NCBI RefSeq assembly: GCF_000504305.1
Contig: NZ_KI632512.1
Span: forward strand, 342,388-406,387
Source: Nitratidesulfovibrio termitidis HI1
GTDB lineage: Bacteria > Desulfobacterota > Desulfovibrionia > Desulfovibrionales > Desulfovibrionaceae
Length of the DNA: 64,000 nucleotides
Direction: 5' to 3'
Shown piece by piece: positions 46,354 to 55,200 of the stretch. The first letter of the stretch is position 1. Each line of letters starts with the position of its first letter. A model generated the notes under the pieces. The model was not told where the DNA came from. It saw nothing but the letters and a program-made list of their open reading frames with translations, and searched no databases. The position numbers and the translations under genes were made by a program.

Positions 46354-47025
46354 TTAGGCAAGCTGCTTCAGCAGAGTGTCCTTGATGGAGTCGATGGAGC
46401 CTTCGCCATCGAGCTCGATGTACCTGGTCACGCCCTTGGCGGCGAGATCCTTGTAGAAGTAGGCGGCGGCCAGGGTGCCGTCCACGGTGTTGTAGTAGAT
46501 GTCGTGGCGCTTGCCGATGGCGCCTTCATCCTGGTCGTCGGCACGGGCGGACAGGCTGCCGCCACACACCCGGCACTCGTCGCCGTTGGGCTTGATGGCG
46601 TCGATGAAGATGTTGTTCGGGTGGTTGTTGTCGTTCTTGCAGAGGCGGCGGCCCATGATGCGGTTCTTGGCCACTTCGCGGGGCAGCAGGATTTCGATGA
46701 CGTAATCCAGCTTCAGACCTTCGGCCTGAAGGGCGTCCCACAGCTTCTGGGCCTGCACCATGTTGCGGGGAAAGCCGTCGAGCAGCCAGCCGTTGGGGCC
46801 GGCGCCCTTCAGGGTTTCCAGCACCATGGGGATGGTGATGTCGTCGGGCACGAGGTCGCCGCGGTCGATGTATTCCTTGGCCTTCTTGCCGAGTTCGGTG
46901 CCGCCGCCGATGTGCTGGCGGAAGATGGCGCCCGATTCGATGTGGGCCAGATCGTACTTCTTCTTGACGAGCGCCCCCTGGGTGCCCTTGCCGCTACCAT
47001 TGGGACCGAAGATGAGGATATTCAC
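46354..47025 (-). CDS. adk: Adenylate kinase with metal-binding LID
   Basis: 223 aa. It interconverts ATP + AMP and 2 ADP. The P-loop is GPNGSGKGT, and LLDGFPRN is the AMP-binding/DGFPR motif. The LID carries C-x5-H-x15-C-x2-C, a Cys3His metal site; the Desulfovibrio gigas enzyme is known for such a zinc (or cobalt/iron) site. The start is a GTG (read VNILIFG) with AGGAGG 5-6 nt upstream; an ATG nine codons earlier lacks a ribosome site. It has its own promoter and terminator. Confidence 0.94.
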   Translation of the reverse strand: MNILIFGPNGSGKGTQGALVKKKYDLAHIESGAIFRQHIGGGTELGKKAKEYIDRGDLVPDDITIPMVLETLKGAGPNGWLLDGFPRNMVQAQKLWDALQAEGLKLDYVIEILLPREVAKNRIMGRRLCKNDNNHPNNIFIDAIKPNGDECRVCGGSLSARADDQDEGAIGKRHDIYYNTVDGTLAAAYFYKDLAAKGVTRYIELDGEGSIDSIKDTLLKQLA

Positions 47026-47055
47026 CCCGAACCTCCTTGTAATAATTTTCACGAG

Positions 47056-47085
47056 TGATTACCGCGAAGGCCGCCCCTCTGTCAA
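47056..47085 (-). promoter_or_regulatory. Promoter of adk
   Basis: TTGACA, 17-18 nt, GTAATC/TAATCA on the minus strand, about 30-60 nt before the GTG start. Confidence 0.55.
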
Positions 47086-47327
47086 TCAATGCCCCTGAAA
47101 GCTCGTGAGAAATGTCCGAAATGCGGGGAGATTGCACGGGCGGCAAATGGGCGGAACGATCATGCGGAGTTGGCGGTCCGGGCGGTGGAGCGGGGCGGGA
47201 TGCGACCATCGGGGCTGACAGGTCGCGGCGCAGGCCGGGGAGCAGGCAGGGTCGTCCCCTTCCGGCGCGGAATCATCCCGGTGGAAGTTGGGCCATGGAG
47301 GGGGGAACCCGGATGCGGGAAGTGCGG
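47086..47327. other. Intergenic region between tilS end and adk promoter
   Basis: About 240 nt with no supported gene, hairpin or repeat. Confidence 0.5.
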
Positions 47328-48620
47328 TCAGACCTGTTCCGGCACGGAGGCGGACGCATGAAATTCGATGCCTCCTGCGCCTTCCTTGCAACGGTCGCCG
47401 GTGTCGGACATGGGAAGTACCCGCGCAGCCTTGCCGCCGGGAAATTGCACCCAGGCTCCGCCATGTCCGGCGTGCCATGCCGCATCAAGATCCATCAGGC
47501 TGGCGGCCAGCGGCTGGCCGGGGCCAAGCCTGTCCAGCATGCGCTTGTACAGGCGCAGGCGTGCCGCGCGGTGCAGGCCGCACAGGGTGCGGGCAGGCAG
47601 AAGGATGCGTTGCGGCGGGTCGGCGGCCGCAGTGGACGGCGCACCGGCACGGGGCGCACCGCACGTCGCGACGGGCTGGGCGGGAGCATGAGCAGGGCGA
47701 TTGCCCTCCGCGGGGCCTGCCTGCGCATGGTCCAGGTGGCAGGTCCAGTAGTCCGCATCGCAGCGGGCCAGTTCCCACAGCGAGCGGACGGCCTCGCCCA
47801 GGGCCGGGTTTTCCGCGCGCAGCAGGGGCAGCACCTGGTGGCGCAGCCGGTTGCGGCGATAGGCCGGGTCGGCGTTGGACGGGTCGCGCACGGGCTGCAC
47901 GCCAAGGTCGGCCAGAAAGGCGTCGATGTCGCAGCGTTCCGTTGTCAGCAGGGGCCGCAGGATGCGCCGTGACGGGTCAAGGGCGGCCATGCCTCCCAGG
48001 CCGGGCCAACCGGTGCCGCGCACCAGCCGCAGCAGCACGTCCTCGCACAGGTCGTCGGCCTGATGGGCGGTGCAGATCCAGTCCGCGCCGGTGCGCTGGC
48101 GCTCTGCTTCGAAAAAGGCGTAGCGGGCGCGCCGTCCGGCGTCTTCCAGGCCGCAGCGTTCCCGCGCCGCACATCCGGCCACGTCCGCCCGCTTCGCGTT
48201 GCAGGGCACGCCCAGACGGCGGCACAGCGCGGACACGGCGCGGGCTTCGTCCGCGGATTCCGGGCGCAGCCCATGGTCCAGCACGGCGGCATGCAGGCGC
48301 AGTCCCAGCCGGGGCGCCAGCCAGCGCAGGACCAGCAGCAGGCACAGCGAGTCGGCCCCGCCGGAAACACCCACCACCAGCGAAAGGCCGGGCGCGGGGG
48401 ATACCTGCGCATCCGCAGTCCCGGCCATCCGCGCGGGTGCGGGAACGCCACCGTCAGGCCTTGTCCCGCGCAGCAGTTCCCCGGTCAGAAAATCCCCCAC
48501 GCGCAGGCAAAAGCGCGCCGCAGGCGGCGGCAGATCCTGCAGGCGCAGGGGGAGCCGTTCCGGCAGCAGCGGGTGCGCCGCGAGGGCAGGGGGGGCTTGC
48601 GGGGTAGCGGTATGGGGCAT
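47328..48620 (-). CDS. tilS: tRNA(Ile)-lysidine synthase
   Basis: 430 aa. It modifies C34 of tRNA-Ile2 (CAU) to lysidine so it reads AUA. The PP-loop SGGADS is at about residue 86, and the N-terminal N-type ATP-pyrophosphatase fold with HHQADD-like (AHQADDLCED) and GTGWPGL segments is clear. The C-terminal RNA-binding part is shorter and less conserved. About 75 N-terminal residues before the PP-loop are longer than usual, so the start (ATG of MPHTATP) is uncertain. It is the last gene of the sirC-ccsA-hemA run. Confidence 0.88.
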   Translation of the reverse strand: MPHTATPQAPPALAAHPLLPERLPLRLQDLPPPAARFCLRVGDFLTGELLRGTRPDGGVPAPARMAGTADAQVSPAPGLSLVVGVSGGADSLCLLLVLRWLAPRLGLRLHAAVLDHGLRPESADEARAVSALCRRLGVPCNAKRADVAGCAARERCGLEDAGRRARYAFFEAERQRTGADWICTAHQADDLCEDVLLRLVRGTGWPGLGGMAALDPSRRILRPLLTTERCDIDAFLADLGVQPVRDPSNADPAYRRNRLRHQVLPLLRAENPALGEAVRSLWELARCDADYWTCHLDHAQAGPAEGNRPAHAPAQPVATCGAPRAGAPSTAAADPPQRILLPARTLCGLHRAARLRLYKRMLDRLGPGQPLAASLMDLDAAWHAGHGGAWVQFPGGKAARVLPMSDTGDRCKEGAGGIEFHASASVPEQV

Positions 48621-48751
48621 GGCAGGCCTGCGGACGAAAGGGAAAGGCCCGGCGGAAGGGCCGGGGCGGGGAGACCGGATAGGTATCGGGAGTGGCTGCG
48701 CGGAGGGCGTGCCGCGTCGCGGGCAGGCGAGGGCGCGCCACCGCTCCGGCA

Positions 48752-49087
48752 CTACACCGCTATGCCCAGGTCCGCCAGCAGACCGTCCAGATAGTCGATC
48801 ATGTGCGCCCGCAGTTCGGGCGAGGCGTAGGCGATGCACTCGCAGCGCAGCATGCCCCGCGCCCGCACCAGCAGTTCCATGCGCAGGGCGTCGTCGTCGG
48901 CTTCCAGCGCCAGGCAGAACGGGCCGCAGCGTTCACTGTGGGCCACCTGCACGGGCGTAAGATGCTGCTGCGGCACGGGCAGCCAGTACAGGCCGTCCAT
49001 GCCCGCGCCAAGGTCCATTTCGTGCAGCCGCGCGCGTACTGCGGCGATGTCGGCTGAGGTCAGGTCGTCGATGCGGTAGGTGCGCAT
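48752..49087 (-). CDS. Hypothetical protein between hemA and tilS
   Basis: 111 aa, not recognised. It starts MRTYRIDDLTSADI, is slightly acidic, and has no signal peptide or membrane helix. Five Cys/Trp-containing spots (ERCGPFC, RCECIAY) do not form a standard zinc or FeS motif. It lies 8 nt after hemA and so is very likely co-transcribed and real. Confidence 0.7.
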   Translation of the reverse strand: MRTYRIDDLTSADIAAVRARLHEMDLGAGMDGLYWLPVPQQHLTPVQVAHSERCGPFCLALEADDDALRMELLVRARGMLRCECIAYASPELRAHMIDYLDGLLADLGIAV

Positions 49088-49095
49088 GGGGTCTC

Positions 49096-50424
49096 TTATG
49101 CGTCGTCGTGTTGCTGCGGGTGCTTGCGGTCGCTGTGGGCGTCTTCGGGCACGTCGTCGCCGTCCAGGTTGAACATGCGGCGGGTGATGTCGATGTACCG
49201 GGTTCCGGCTTCTTCCTCGTCGAAGCGGCGCTTCAGGAAGGTGATGGGCTCGTGGTTCACCTTCTTGACGATGGCGCACAGCATGGCCTGCAAGGCTTCG
49301 CGGGTGGCGTCGTCCACCGGGCCAAGGCGTTTCAGGGTGCGGGCCAGTTCGTCCTGGGCAATGCGTTCGCTGCGTCGCAACAGGTCCACGATGGTGGGTT
49401 GCAGGTCCAGCGACTTCAGCCATTTGGCGAAGTTGCCCGCTTCCTCCTCCACGATGGAGCGGGCCTTGGCCGCCTCGTCGCGGCGTTGCGCCATGTTTTC
49501 CTCGACCACCTCTTTCAGGTCGTCGATGTCGTACAGGTAGACGTTGTCCAGGTTGTTGACGTCGGGGTCGATGTCGCGCGGCACGGCGATGTCGATGAAG
49601 AACATGGGCCGGTTCTTGCGGCGCTTCAATACGTCCTTGATGTCCCGCGCCCGGATGATCGGCTCGTGCGCGCCGGTGGAACTGATGATGATGTCCGCCT
49701 CGGCCAGCCGCACGAACAGGTCCTGGAACAGCACCGCCTCGCCCTTGAACTGTTTGGCCAGTTGCAGGCCGCGTTCGAAGGTGCGGTTGGCCACCATGAT
49801 CTCGCGGATGCCGGAATTGAGCAGGTGGGTGGCCGCCAGTTCCGCCATTTCGCCCGCGCCGATCAGCATGGCCTTGTACTGCGACATCTCGCCGAAGATG
49901 CGCTTGGCCAGTTCCACCGCCGCGTAGCTGATGGACACGGCGCTGGAGGCCACGGCGGTTTCGGTGCGTACCCGCTTGGCTACGGAAAAGGCCTTGTGCA
50001 GCAGGCGGTTCAGCACCACGCGGGTGGCGTTGCGGCCCACGGCCTTGCGGTAGGCGTCCTTGAGCTGGCCGAGGATCTGCGGTTCGCCCACCACCATGGA
50101 ATCGAGGCTGGAGGCCACGCTGAACAGGTGGCGCACCGCGTCGATGCCCTTGTGCACGTAAACGAAGGGCTCCAGGTCGCCGCGCTGCTGGCCGCGTGCG
50201 GCGGCCCAGCAGTCCAGAACACGCTCGGGCACGCCGGAACCGTTGCCCACGGCCATGATTTCCACGCGGTTGCAGGTGGACAGGATGACCACTTCGGAAA
50301 TGTCGTCACCGGTGGGCACCACCCCCTGTTCAAGGACGGTACAGTCGGTGAGGGCGAACCGTTCACGCACTTCAACGCTGGCGGTGCGGTGGTTGAGGCC
50401 GATGAGATAGATTTCCTGATCCAT
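49096..50424 (-). CDS. hemA: Glutamyl-tRNA reductase
   Basis: 442 aa. It reduces glutamyl-tRNA to glutamate-1-semialdehyde, the first step of C5-pathway tetrapyrrole synthesis. GLNHRTA is at residues 9-15, the catalytic Cys is in STCNRVE (about residue 50), and the NADPH-binding GAGEMAEL segment and a C-terminal dimerisation helix are present. The start is MDQEIYL. It lies downstream of ccsA- and sirC-like genes, matching the siroheme-based heme route of sulfate reducers. Confidence 0.95.
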   Translation of the reverse strand: MDQEIYLIGLNHRTASVEVRERFALTDCTVLEQGVVPTGDDISEVVILSTCNRVEIMAVGNGSGVPERVLDCWAAARGQQRGDLEPFVYVHKGIDAVRHLFSVASSLDSMVVGEPQILGQLKDAYRKAVGRNATRVVLNRLLHKAFSVAKRVRTETAVASSAVSISYAAVELAKRIFGEMSQYKAMLIGAGEMAELAATHLLNSGIREIMVANRTFERGLQLAKQFKGEAVLFQDLFVRLAEADIIISSTGAHEPIIRARDIKDVLKRRKNRPMFFIDIAVPRDIDPDVNNLDNVYLYDIDDLKEVVEENMAQRRDEAAKARSIVEEEAGNFAKWLKSLDLQPTIVDLLRRSERIAQDELARTLKRLGPVDDATREALQAMLCAIVKKVNHEPITFLKRRFDEEEAGTRYIDITRRMFNLDGDDVPEDAHSDRKHPQQHDDA

Positions 50425-50523
50425 GTGATCTCTGTGCTTCGCGGGGCGCGTCTTGTGGTCCGCTGGGTTGGCGGCGTGCGCCGCCTGCTCCGGGTTGCGG
50501 GTCATGGTTCCTGCGGGGTGCGG

Positions 50524-51351
50524 CTATTGCGGGTTGAAGCTGTGGTGCGTGGTCATCAGGAAGTTGACCCCCAGCAGCGAGAACACGCATACCGCGAAGA
50601 TCCAGATGGCCATGACGGCGGTCTTGCGGCCCCGCCAGCCCAGCGCCAGCCGCTGGTGGAACAGCACGGCGAACATGCACCACACCACCAGCGAGACGAT
50701 TTCCTTGGGGTCCCACGACAGCATCTTGCCCCAGGCTATGCGCGCCCACACGAACCCGGAAACCATGCCCAGCGTGAACAGCGGAAAGCCCGCCATCACC
50801 GCGAGGTGGTTCACCCTGTCGAAGGCGGAAAGCGCGGGCAGGTCGCGGTCGAAGCCGGAAAGGCGCGTCTTGTGCTTCAGCTTGCGGTCCATGTACAGGA
50901 ACAGCAGCCCGGCCCCGAAGGCCATGGTCATCAGGCTGAAGCTGAGAAACAGCGTGCCGATGTGCAGGCCAAAGAACAGGCCGGACATGGCGGGCGGCAG
51001 CTTGCTCTGCACGTCGGCCAGCATGAACGACGAAACGTAGAACACCAGCGCCACCGGCGAGGCGGTAAGCCCCAGGAATTCCAGGCGCAGGCGCCACCAG
51101 ACAAAGAAATAGATCAGCAGCAGGCTCCACGAGAGCATGCGGAAATAGTAGGCCTTTTCCAGTATCTGCCAGGTCTGCCCCTGCATGGACAACCCCAGCA
51201 TGACGGTGTGCAGGGCAAAGCCCGCCAGCGTCAGCCATTGCGAAAGGCGCTTCAGCCTGTCGCGCCGGGCCAGCAGGCCCACGGCGATGCATACCGTGCC
51301 CAGCACGTAGAGCATGATGATGGCGATGGAAAGCAGCTCAAGCGAGCTCAT
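50524..51351 (-). CDS. CcsA/HemX-like cytochrome c assembly membrane protein
   Basis: 275 aa with about eight membrane helices. The tryptophan-rich WGKMLSWDPKE segment (about residues 218-228) is the heme-handling signature of the CcmC/CcsA/HemX family. It may deliver heme for cytochrome c maturation or tune HemA levels, as proposed for HemX in Bacillus. It overlaps the sirC-like gene by 14 nt and precedes hemA by about 100 nt, so it is translationally coupled. Confidence 0.85.
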   Translation of the reverse strand: MSSLELLSIAIIMLYVLGTVCIAVGLLARRDRLKRLSQWLTLAGFALHTVMLGLSMQGQTWQILEKAYYFRMLSWSLLLIYFFVWWRLRLEFLGLTASPVALVFYVSSFMLADVQSKLPPAMSGLFFGLHIGTLFLSFSLMTMAFGAGLLFLYMDRKLKHKTRLSGFDRDLPALSAFDRVNHLAVMAGFPLFTLGMVSGFVWARIAWGKMLSWDPKEIVSLVVWCMFAVLFHQRLALGWRGRKTAVMAIWIFAVCVFSLLGVNFLMTTHHSFNPQ

Positions 51352-52024
51352 GCAGCAACTCCACGATGCGCGGATGCAGTTCCGCGGGCAGCAGTTCGGT
51401 CAGGATGCGTTCGGCCCCGGCGCGGTCGCGCGCGGCCAGTGCGTCGATGAGCGGCGATTCCACGATGGCGCGGAACAGCGCCGTATTCTGCCCTGTCTCT
51501 TGCCCAAGCGCAAGGACGAGCGGCCGCAGGCGGCCCAGCAGTACGGTAATGCCGTCGTACCGTGCGCCGAACCACTGTTGCAGGTCCATGCGGATGCGCC
51601 GGGTAAGGGCCGGGCTGTGCCCCCCGGTGGAAAGGGCCACCGTCAGGTCGCCGCAGGCGAAGTGGGCGGGCACGATGAACGCGCCCGTGTCCGGTGCATC
51701 GGCCACGTTGCAGGGCACGTTGCGCTGGCGGCAGGCATCGGCCACGGCGGCGTTGACGGCGCGGCTGCCGGTGGCCGCGAAGGCCAGGGCGCAGCCGTCC
51801 ACGTCGGCGGGGGCAAAGGGCCGCGCCTCGAAACGCACGGCGGGGTGGGCCAGCAGGGGGGCCAGTTCCGGGTCGTTCGGCGCTTCCGGGTTGGCGTCCA
51901 GCACCAGCACGCGGGCCGGGCCGCAATCCAGCAGCGACGCCAGCTTGCGGCGTCCCACGCCCCCCGCGCCCACCACCAGGCAGGCACGTCCGTGCAGGTC
52001 GAGAAGCAGGGGATAATAACGCAT
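51338..52024 (-). CDS. Precorrin-2 dehydrogenase (siroheme synthase N-domain)
   Basis: 228 aa, CysG N-terminal/Met8p family. It oxidises precorrin-2 to sirohydrochlorin with NAD+ and may add iron. VGAGGVGRRK is the Rossmann loop. FAATGS, the GAFIVPA segment and STGGHSPAL are family blocks. There is no uroporphyrinogen methyltransferase domain. Siroheme is both the sulfite-reductase cofactor and the heme precursor in sulfate reducers. The start is the ATG of MRYYPLL. It is the first gene of the operon, and overlaps ccsA. Confidence 0.9.
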   Translation of the reverse strand: MRYYPLLLDLHGRACLVVGAGGVGRRKLASLLDCGPARVLVLDANPEAPNDPELAPLLAHPAVRFEARPFAPADVDGCALAFAATGSRAVNAAVADACRQRNVPCNVADAPDTGAFIVPAHFACGDLTVALSTGGHSPALTRRIRMDLQQWFGARYDGITVLLGRLRPLVLALGQETGQNTALFRAIVESPLIDALAARDRAGAERILTELLPAELHPRIVELLHELA

Positions 52025-52260
52025 TGGGGTCGTATACACGAGGGGCGGGCAAAGTAAAACCGGTCCGGCGCGCAAGCGGCGAAGCGGGCGAGAGGGGGGG
52101 CAACCCGGCGGCGACCCGGGACTGCGTAGGCACCCGCGCAACAGGCCGCAGTCCGGCCCTTGCCTTGCCGCCACGCGCCACTTGGGCTAGTCTGCCCGGA
52201 AAGCCCCGTGATGCCCAATTCCCGCAACGACGCCAACCCCTTGCCGCCATCGCCCACACC

Positions 52261-53574
52261 ATGAGCAAGCACCTTGTCATCCAGTTGGCCCGCTTCGGCG
52301 ACCTTGTGCAGACCAAGCGTCTGGTGTTGTCGCTGCTGCATGGCGTCGCGCACGACGAGGATGCCGTCTCGCACGAGGCGTATTCGGCCCCGGAGGTCCA
52401 TCTGGCGGTAGACGCCTCGCTGGTCGAACTGGCCCGGCTGGTCTATCCCGGCGTCACCGTGCACGGGGTGCGCGCCCACGGCGGGACGCCCCAGGCCGAC
52501 GTTCTGGCGCACAACGCCCGCGTCTTCGCCTCCCTGGCGGCGGAACGCTTCGACACCATCTACAATCTGAACAATTCCGGGCTGAACATGGCCCTTGCCG
52601 CGCTGTTTCCGCCCGATGCGGTGCGCGGCTATCGCAGTCTGAACGGCCAGCCCCTGCGCGACCGCTGGATGCGCATGGCCTTCCGTTGGGTGGCGCACCG
52701 CCGCCTGTCCCCCGTGAACCTGGTGGACTTCTGGGCGGCGCTGGCCCCCCGGCCCATCGCCCCGGCGCGGGTGAACCCCATCGCCCTGCGGGGCGGACGG
52801 GGCATCGGCGTGGTGCTGGCCGGGCGCATGTCGCGCCGGTCGCTGCCCCCCGATGCGCTGGCGGCCTGCCTGCGGGCCGTGTTCGAGGGACTGGGCGGGC
52901 CGCGGGTGACCTTTTTCGGCACCAGGGCCGAGCGTCCGTTGCTGCGCAAGGTGCTGGACTATCTGCCCGCATCCGTGGCCGGAAACTACGACGACCTCGT
53001 GGGGCGCACCGGCTGGGCGGACCTTGCCGACGCGCTGGTGGGGCTGGATACGCTGCTCACCCCAGATACCGGCACCATGCATCTTGCCGCGCACCTTGGC
53101 GTGCCGGTGCAGGGCTTCTTTCTGTCATCGGCGTGGTGCCACGAAACGGGGCCTTACGGCCCCGGCCACCGGGTGTGGCAAGCCACCCTGGACTGCCTGC
53201 CCTGCCTGGAGGCGCGGCCTTGTCCCATCGGGGTGCAATGCCTGGATGCCTTCCGCTCGCGCGAGTTCCTGTCCTTTCTGTCCGGACGTCCCGGCGACCG
53301 TCACCCGCCCGGCATGCTGGGCATGGTCTCCACCCTCGACGACGTGGGCTCCACCTGGCTGACCGTGTTCGGCGAAGACCCGTCCGCGTTGCGCCGGGTG
53401 GAGTTGCGGGCGCTGGTGGGCGAGTACCTTGGCCTGTTCACGGGCGAGGAACTGGCGGACCATGACCTGGCCCGCCTGCTGTACCACGAGGCGGACTGGA
53501 TGCTGCCCGGCCCGGAGGGCGCGGCATTCACCGCGTTCGACCCGTTCGCGGATGAACCGCTGCGTGGTGCATGA
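52261..53574 (+). CDS. Glycosyltransferase family 9 (heptosyltransferase-like)
   Basis: 437 aa. The N-terminus LVIQLARFGDLVQTKRL and the C-terminal TPDTGTMHLAAHLGVP motif are diagnostic for GT9 enzymes such as ADP-heptose:LPS heptosyltransferases. It is cytoplasmic, probably adding a sugar to LPS core or another surface glycan. The ATG of MSKHLVI is at the start of the similarity; the upstream frame is open but spurious. The ribosome site is weak. It is divergent from sirC, with a 236-nt shared gap, and followed by a second glycosyltransferase. Confidence 0.88.
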   Translation: MSKHLVIQLARFGDLVQTKRLVLSLLHGVAHDEDAVSHEAYSAPEVHLAVDASLVELARLVYPGVTVHGVRAHGGTPQADVLAHNARVFASLAAERFDTIYNLNNSGLNMALAALFPPDAVRGYRSLNGQPLRDRWMRMAFRWVAHRRLSPVNLVDFWAALAPRPIAPARVNPIALRGGRGIGVVLAGRMSRRSLPPDALAACLRAVFEGLGGPRVTFFGTRAERPLLRKVLDYLPASVAGNYDDLVGRTGWADLADALVGLDTLLTPDTGTMHLAAHLGVPVQGFFLSSAWCHETGPYGPGHRVWQATLDCLPCLEARPCPIGVQCLDAFRSREFLSFLSGRPGDRHPPGMLGMVSTLDDVGSTWLTVFGEDPSALRRVELRALVGEYLGLFTGEELADHDLARLLYHEADWMLPGPEGAAFTAFDPFADEPLRGA

Positions 53575-53604
53575 AAGGGTGCGCGGTTGGTTGGCGGTTG
53601 AATG

Positions 53605-53621
53605 TTAAAGCTCGACTTTAA
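53605..53621. promoter_or_regulatory. Short inverted repeat before the CgeB-like gene
   Basis: TTAAAG-ctcga-CTTTAA, nested in AGCTC...GAGCT arms, in the AT-rich gap between the two glycosyltransferase genes. Possible operator. Confidence 0.3.
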
Positions 53622-53702
53622 GTCTTGCAGAGCTAAACCTGCCTTGCTTCCCTGAAATTTCCGCCCTTACGCTCCGCCGGGGTACCGGCACGAGGTTTGC
53701 GC

Positions 53703-55040
53703 ATGACCCAGTCTTTCGACGTTTCCCAATCCTCTGCGTCTGCCGTGTCCGGCGCATCTGCCATACCGGGCAGCAGCACGCCCCGCCTGCGCGTGCTGGT
53801 GGTGCTGCCCATGTACGGCGGCTCCCTGCCCATCGGACGCTACTGCGTGGATGCCCTGCGCGACCTGGGCCACGTGGTGGAAACCTTCGAGGCCCCGTCG
53901 TTCCTCGGGGCGTTCACGGCGCTGAAGGATCTGAAGGTGACGGCGGACCGGCTGGAGTTTCTGGAAAACTCGTTCCTGCAGGTGGTGTCGCAGGCGGTGC
54001 TGGCCAAGGTGGAAACCTTCGCGCCGGACCTTGTGCTGTGCCTGGCCCAGGCTCCCCTGAATCATCAGGCCCTCAAGCGCTTGCGGCGCGACAACGTGGC
54101 CACGGCCATGTGGTTCGTGGAAGACCACCGGGTGTTCACCTACTGGCGGGCCTTTGCGCCGTTCTACGACGTGTTCGCGGTGATCCAGCGCGCGCCCCTG
54201 CTGGACGAACTGGCCGCCATGGGCGTGCGCGACGCGCTGTACCTGCCCATGGCCGCGCTGCCGTCCTTTCACAGATCACTTGAACTTTCGCCGGTGGACC
54301 AGCGCCGCTACGGGGCCGACGTGGCCTTTCTGGGCGCGGGCTATCCCAACCGACGCGTGGCCTTTCGCCAACTGGTGCATCTGGACTTCAAGATATGGGG
54401 CACGGAATGGGATGGCGAACCCCTGCTGGCGCGGCATGTGCAACAGGGCGGGGCGCGGGTGTCCGCCGAGGATTCGGTGAAGATCTACAACGCCAGCCGC
54501 ATCAACCTGAACCTGCATTCCAGCATCCAGTCGCGCACCCTGGTCACCGGCGGCGACTTCGTGAACCCGCGCACCTTCGAACTGGCCAGCATCGGGGCCT
54601 TCCAACTGGTGGACCGGCGCACCCTGATGGACGAACTGTTCGCCGAGGATGAACTGGCCACCTTCGATTCCATGGACGGGCTGCAGGCGGCCATCGCCCA
54701 TTACCTGGCCCACCCGGAAGAACGGCAGGCCATGGCGGCCCGCGCCCGGGCAAAGGTACTGGCGCAGCATACCTACCAGCACCGCATGCGCACGCTGCTG
54801 GAATTCATCGCCCAGCGCCGCCCCGGCTGGCCCACCCCGCGCGCCGCCGATGCGGGGCTGCCCGCCGATCTGCCCGAGGACATGCGCCGCGACCTTGCCA
54901 CGCTGCTGGACCGGCTGGGCCTGCCCGCCGACGCCGCCTTTGCGGACGTGATTACCGCCTTGCGCCAGCACAGCGGCCAGTTGACCCCGCTGGAAACGTC
55001 CTTGCTGTTTCTGGATGAATGGCGCAGGCAGTACGCCTGA
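53703..55040 (+). CDS. CgeB-like glycosyltransferase
   Basis: 445 aa. Two Rossmann-like halves: an N-terminal DUF3880-like part (LVVLPMYGGSLPIGRYC, WFVEDHRVFTYW) and a C-terminal glycosyltransferase-1 type part (FLGAGYPNRRVAF, NLHSSIQSRT, NPRTFELASIGAF). This is the layout of CgeB/spore-maturation-like glycosyltransferases, which in Gram-negatives often modify flagellin or surface glycans. The ATG of MTQSFDV with GAGG upstream is preferred over a TTG two codons earlier. It is on the same strand as the GT9 gene, 128 nt downstream. Confidence 0.82.
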   Translation: MTQSFDVSQSSASAVSGASAIPGSSTPRLRVLVVLPMYGGSLPIGRYCVDALRDLGHVVETFEAPSFLGAFTALKDLKVTADRLEFLENSFLQVVSQAVLAKVETFAPDLVLCLAQAPLNHQALKRLRRDNVATAMWFVEDHRVFTYWRAFAPFYDVFAVIQRAPLLDELAAMGVRDALYLPMAALPSFHRSLELSPVDQRRYGADVAFLGAGYPNRRVAFRQLVHLDFKIWGTEWDGEPLLARHVQQGGARVSAEDSVKIYNASRINLNLHSSIQSRTLVTGGDFVNPRTFELASIGAFQLVDRRTLMDELFAEDELATFDSMDGLQAAIAHYLAHPEERQAMAARARAKVLAQHTYQHRMRTLLEFIAQRRPGWPTPRAADAGLPADLPEDMRRDLATLLDRLGLPADAAFADVITALRQHSGQLTPLETSLLFLDEWRRQYA

Positions 55041-55200
55041 TACGCGGGCGTCCCGCAGTATGGCATGATCGGTTGCGTCGGGGGGATTTCTGCCGATGGA
55101 TCGCCCGCGCGGCGACACCAGGAATGGACGCTTCCTGTGCCCAACGCGGCCACGTTGCGTAAGCGTGGCGTGGCTCTTGCCAACGTTTACAGGATGGACT

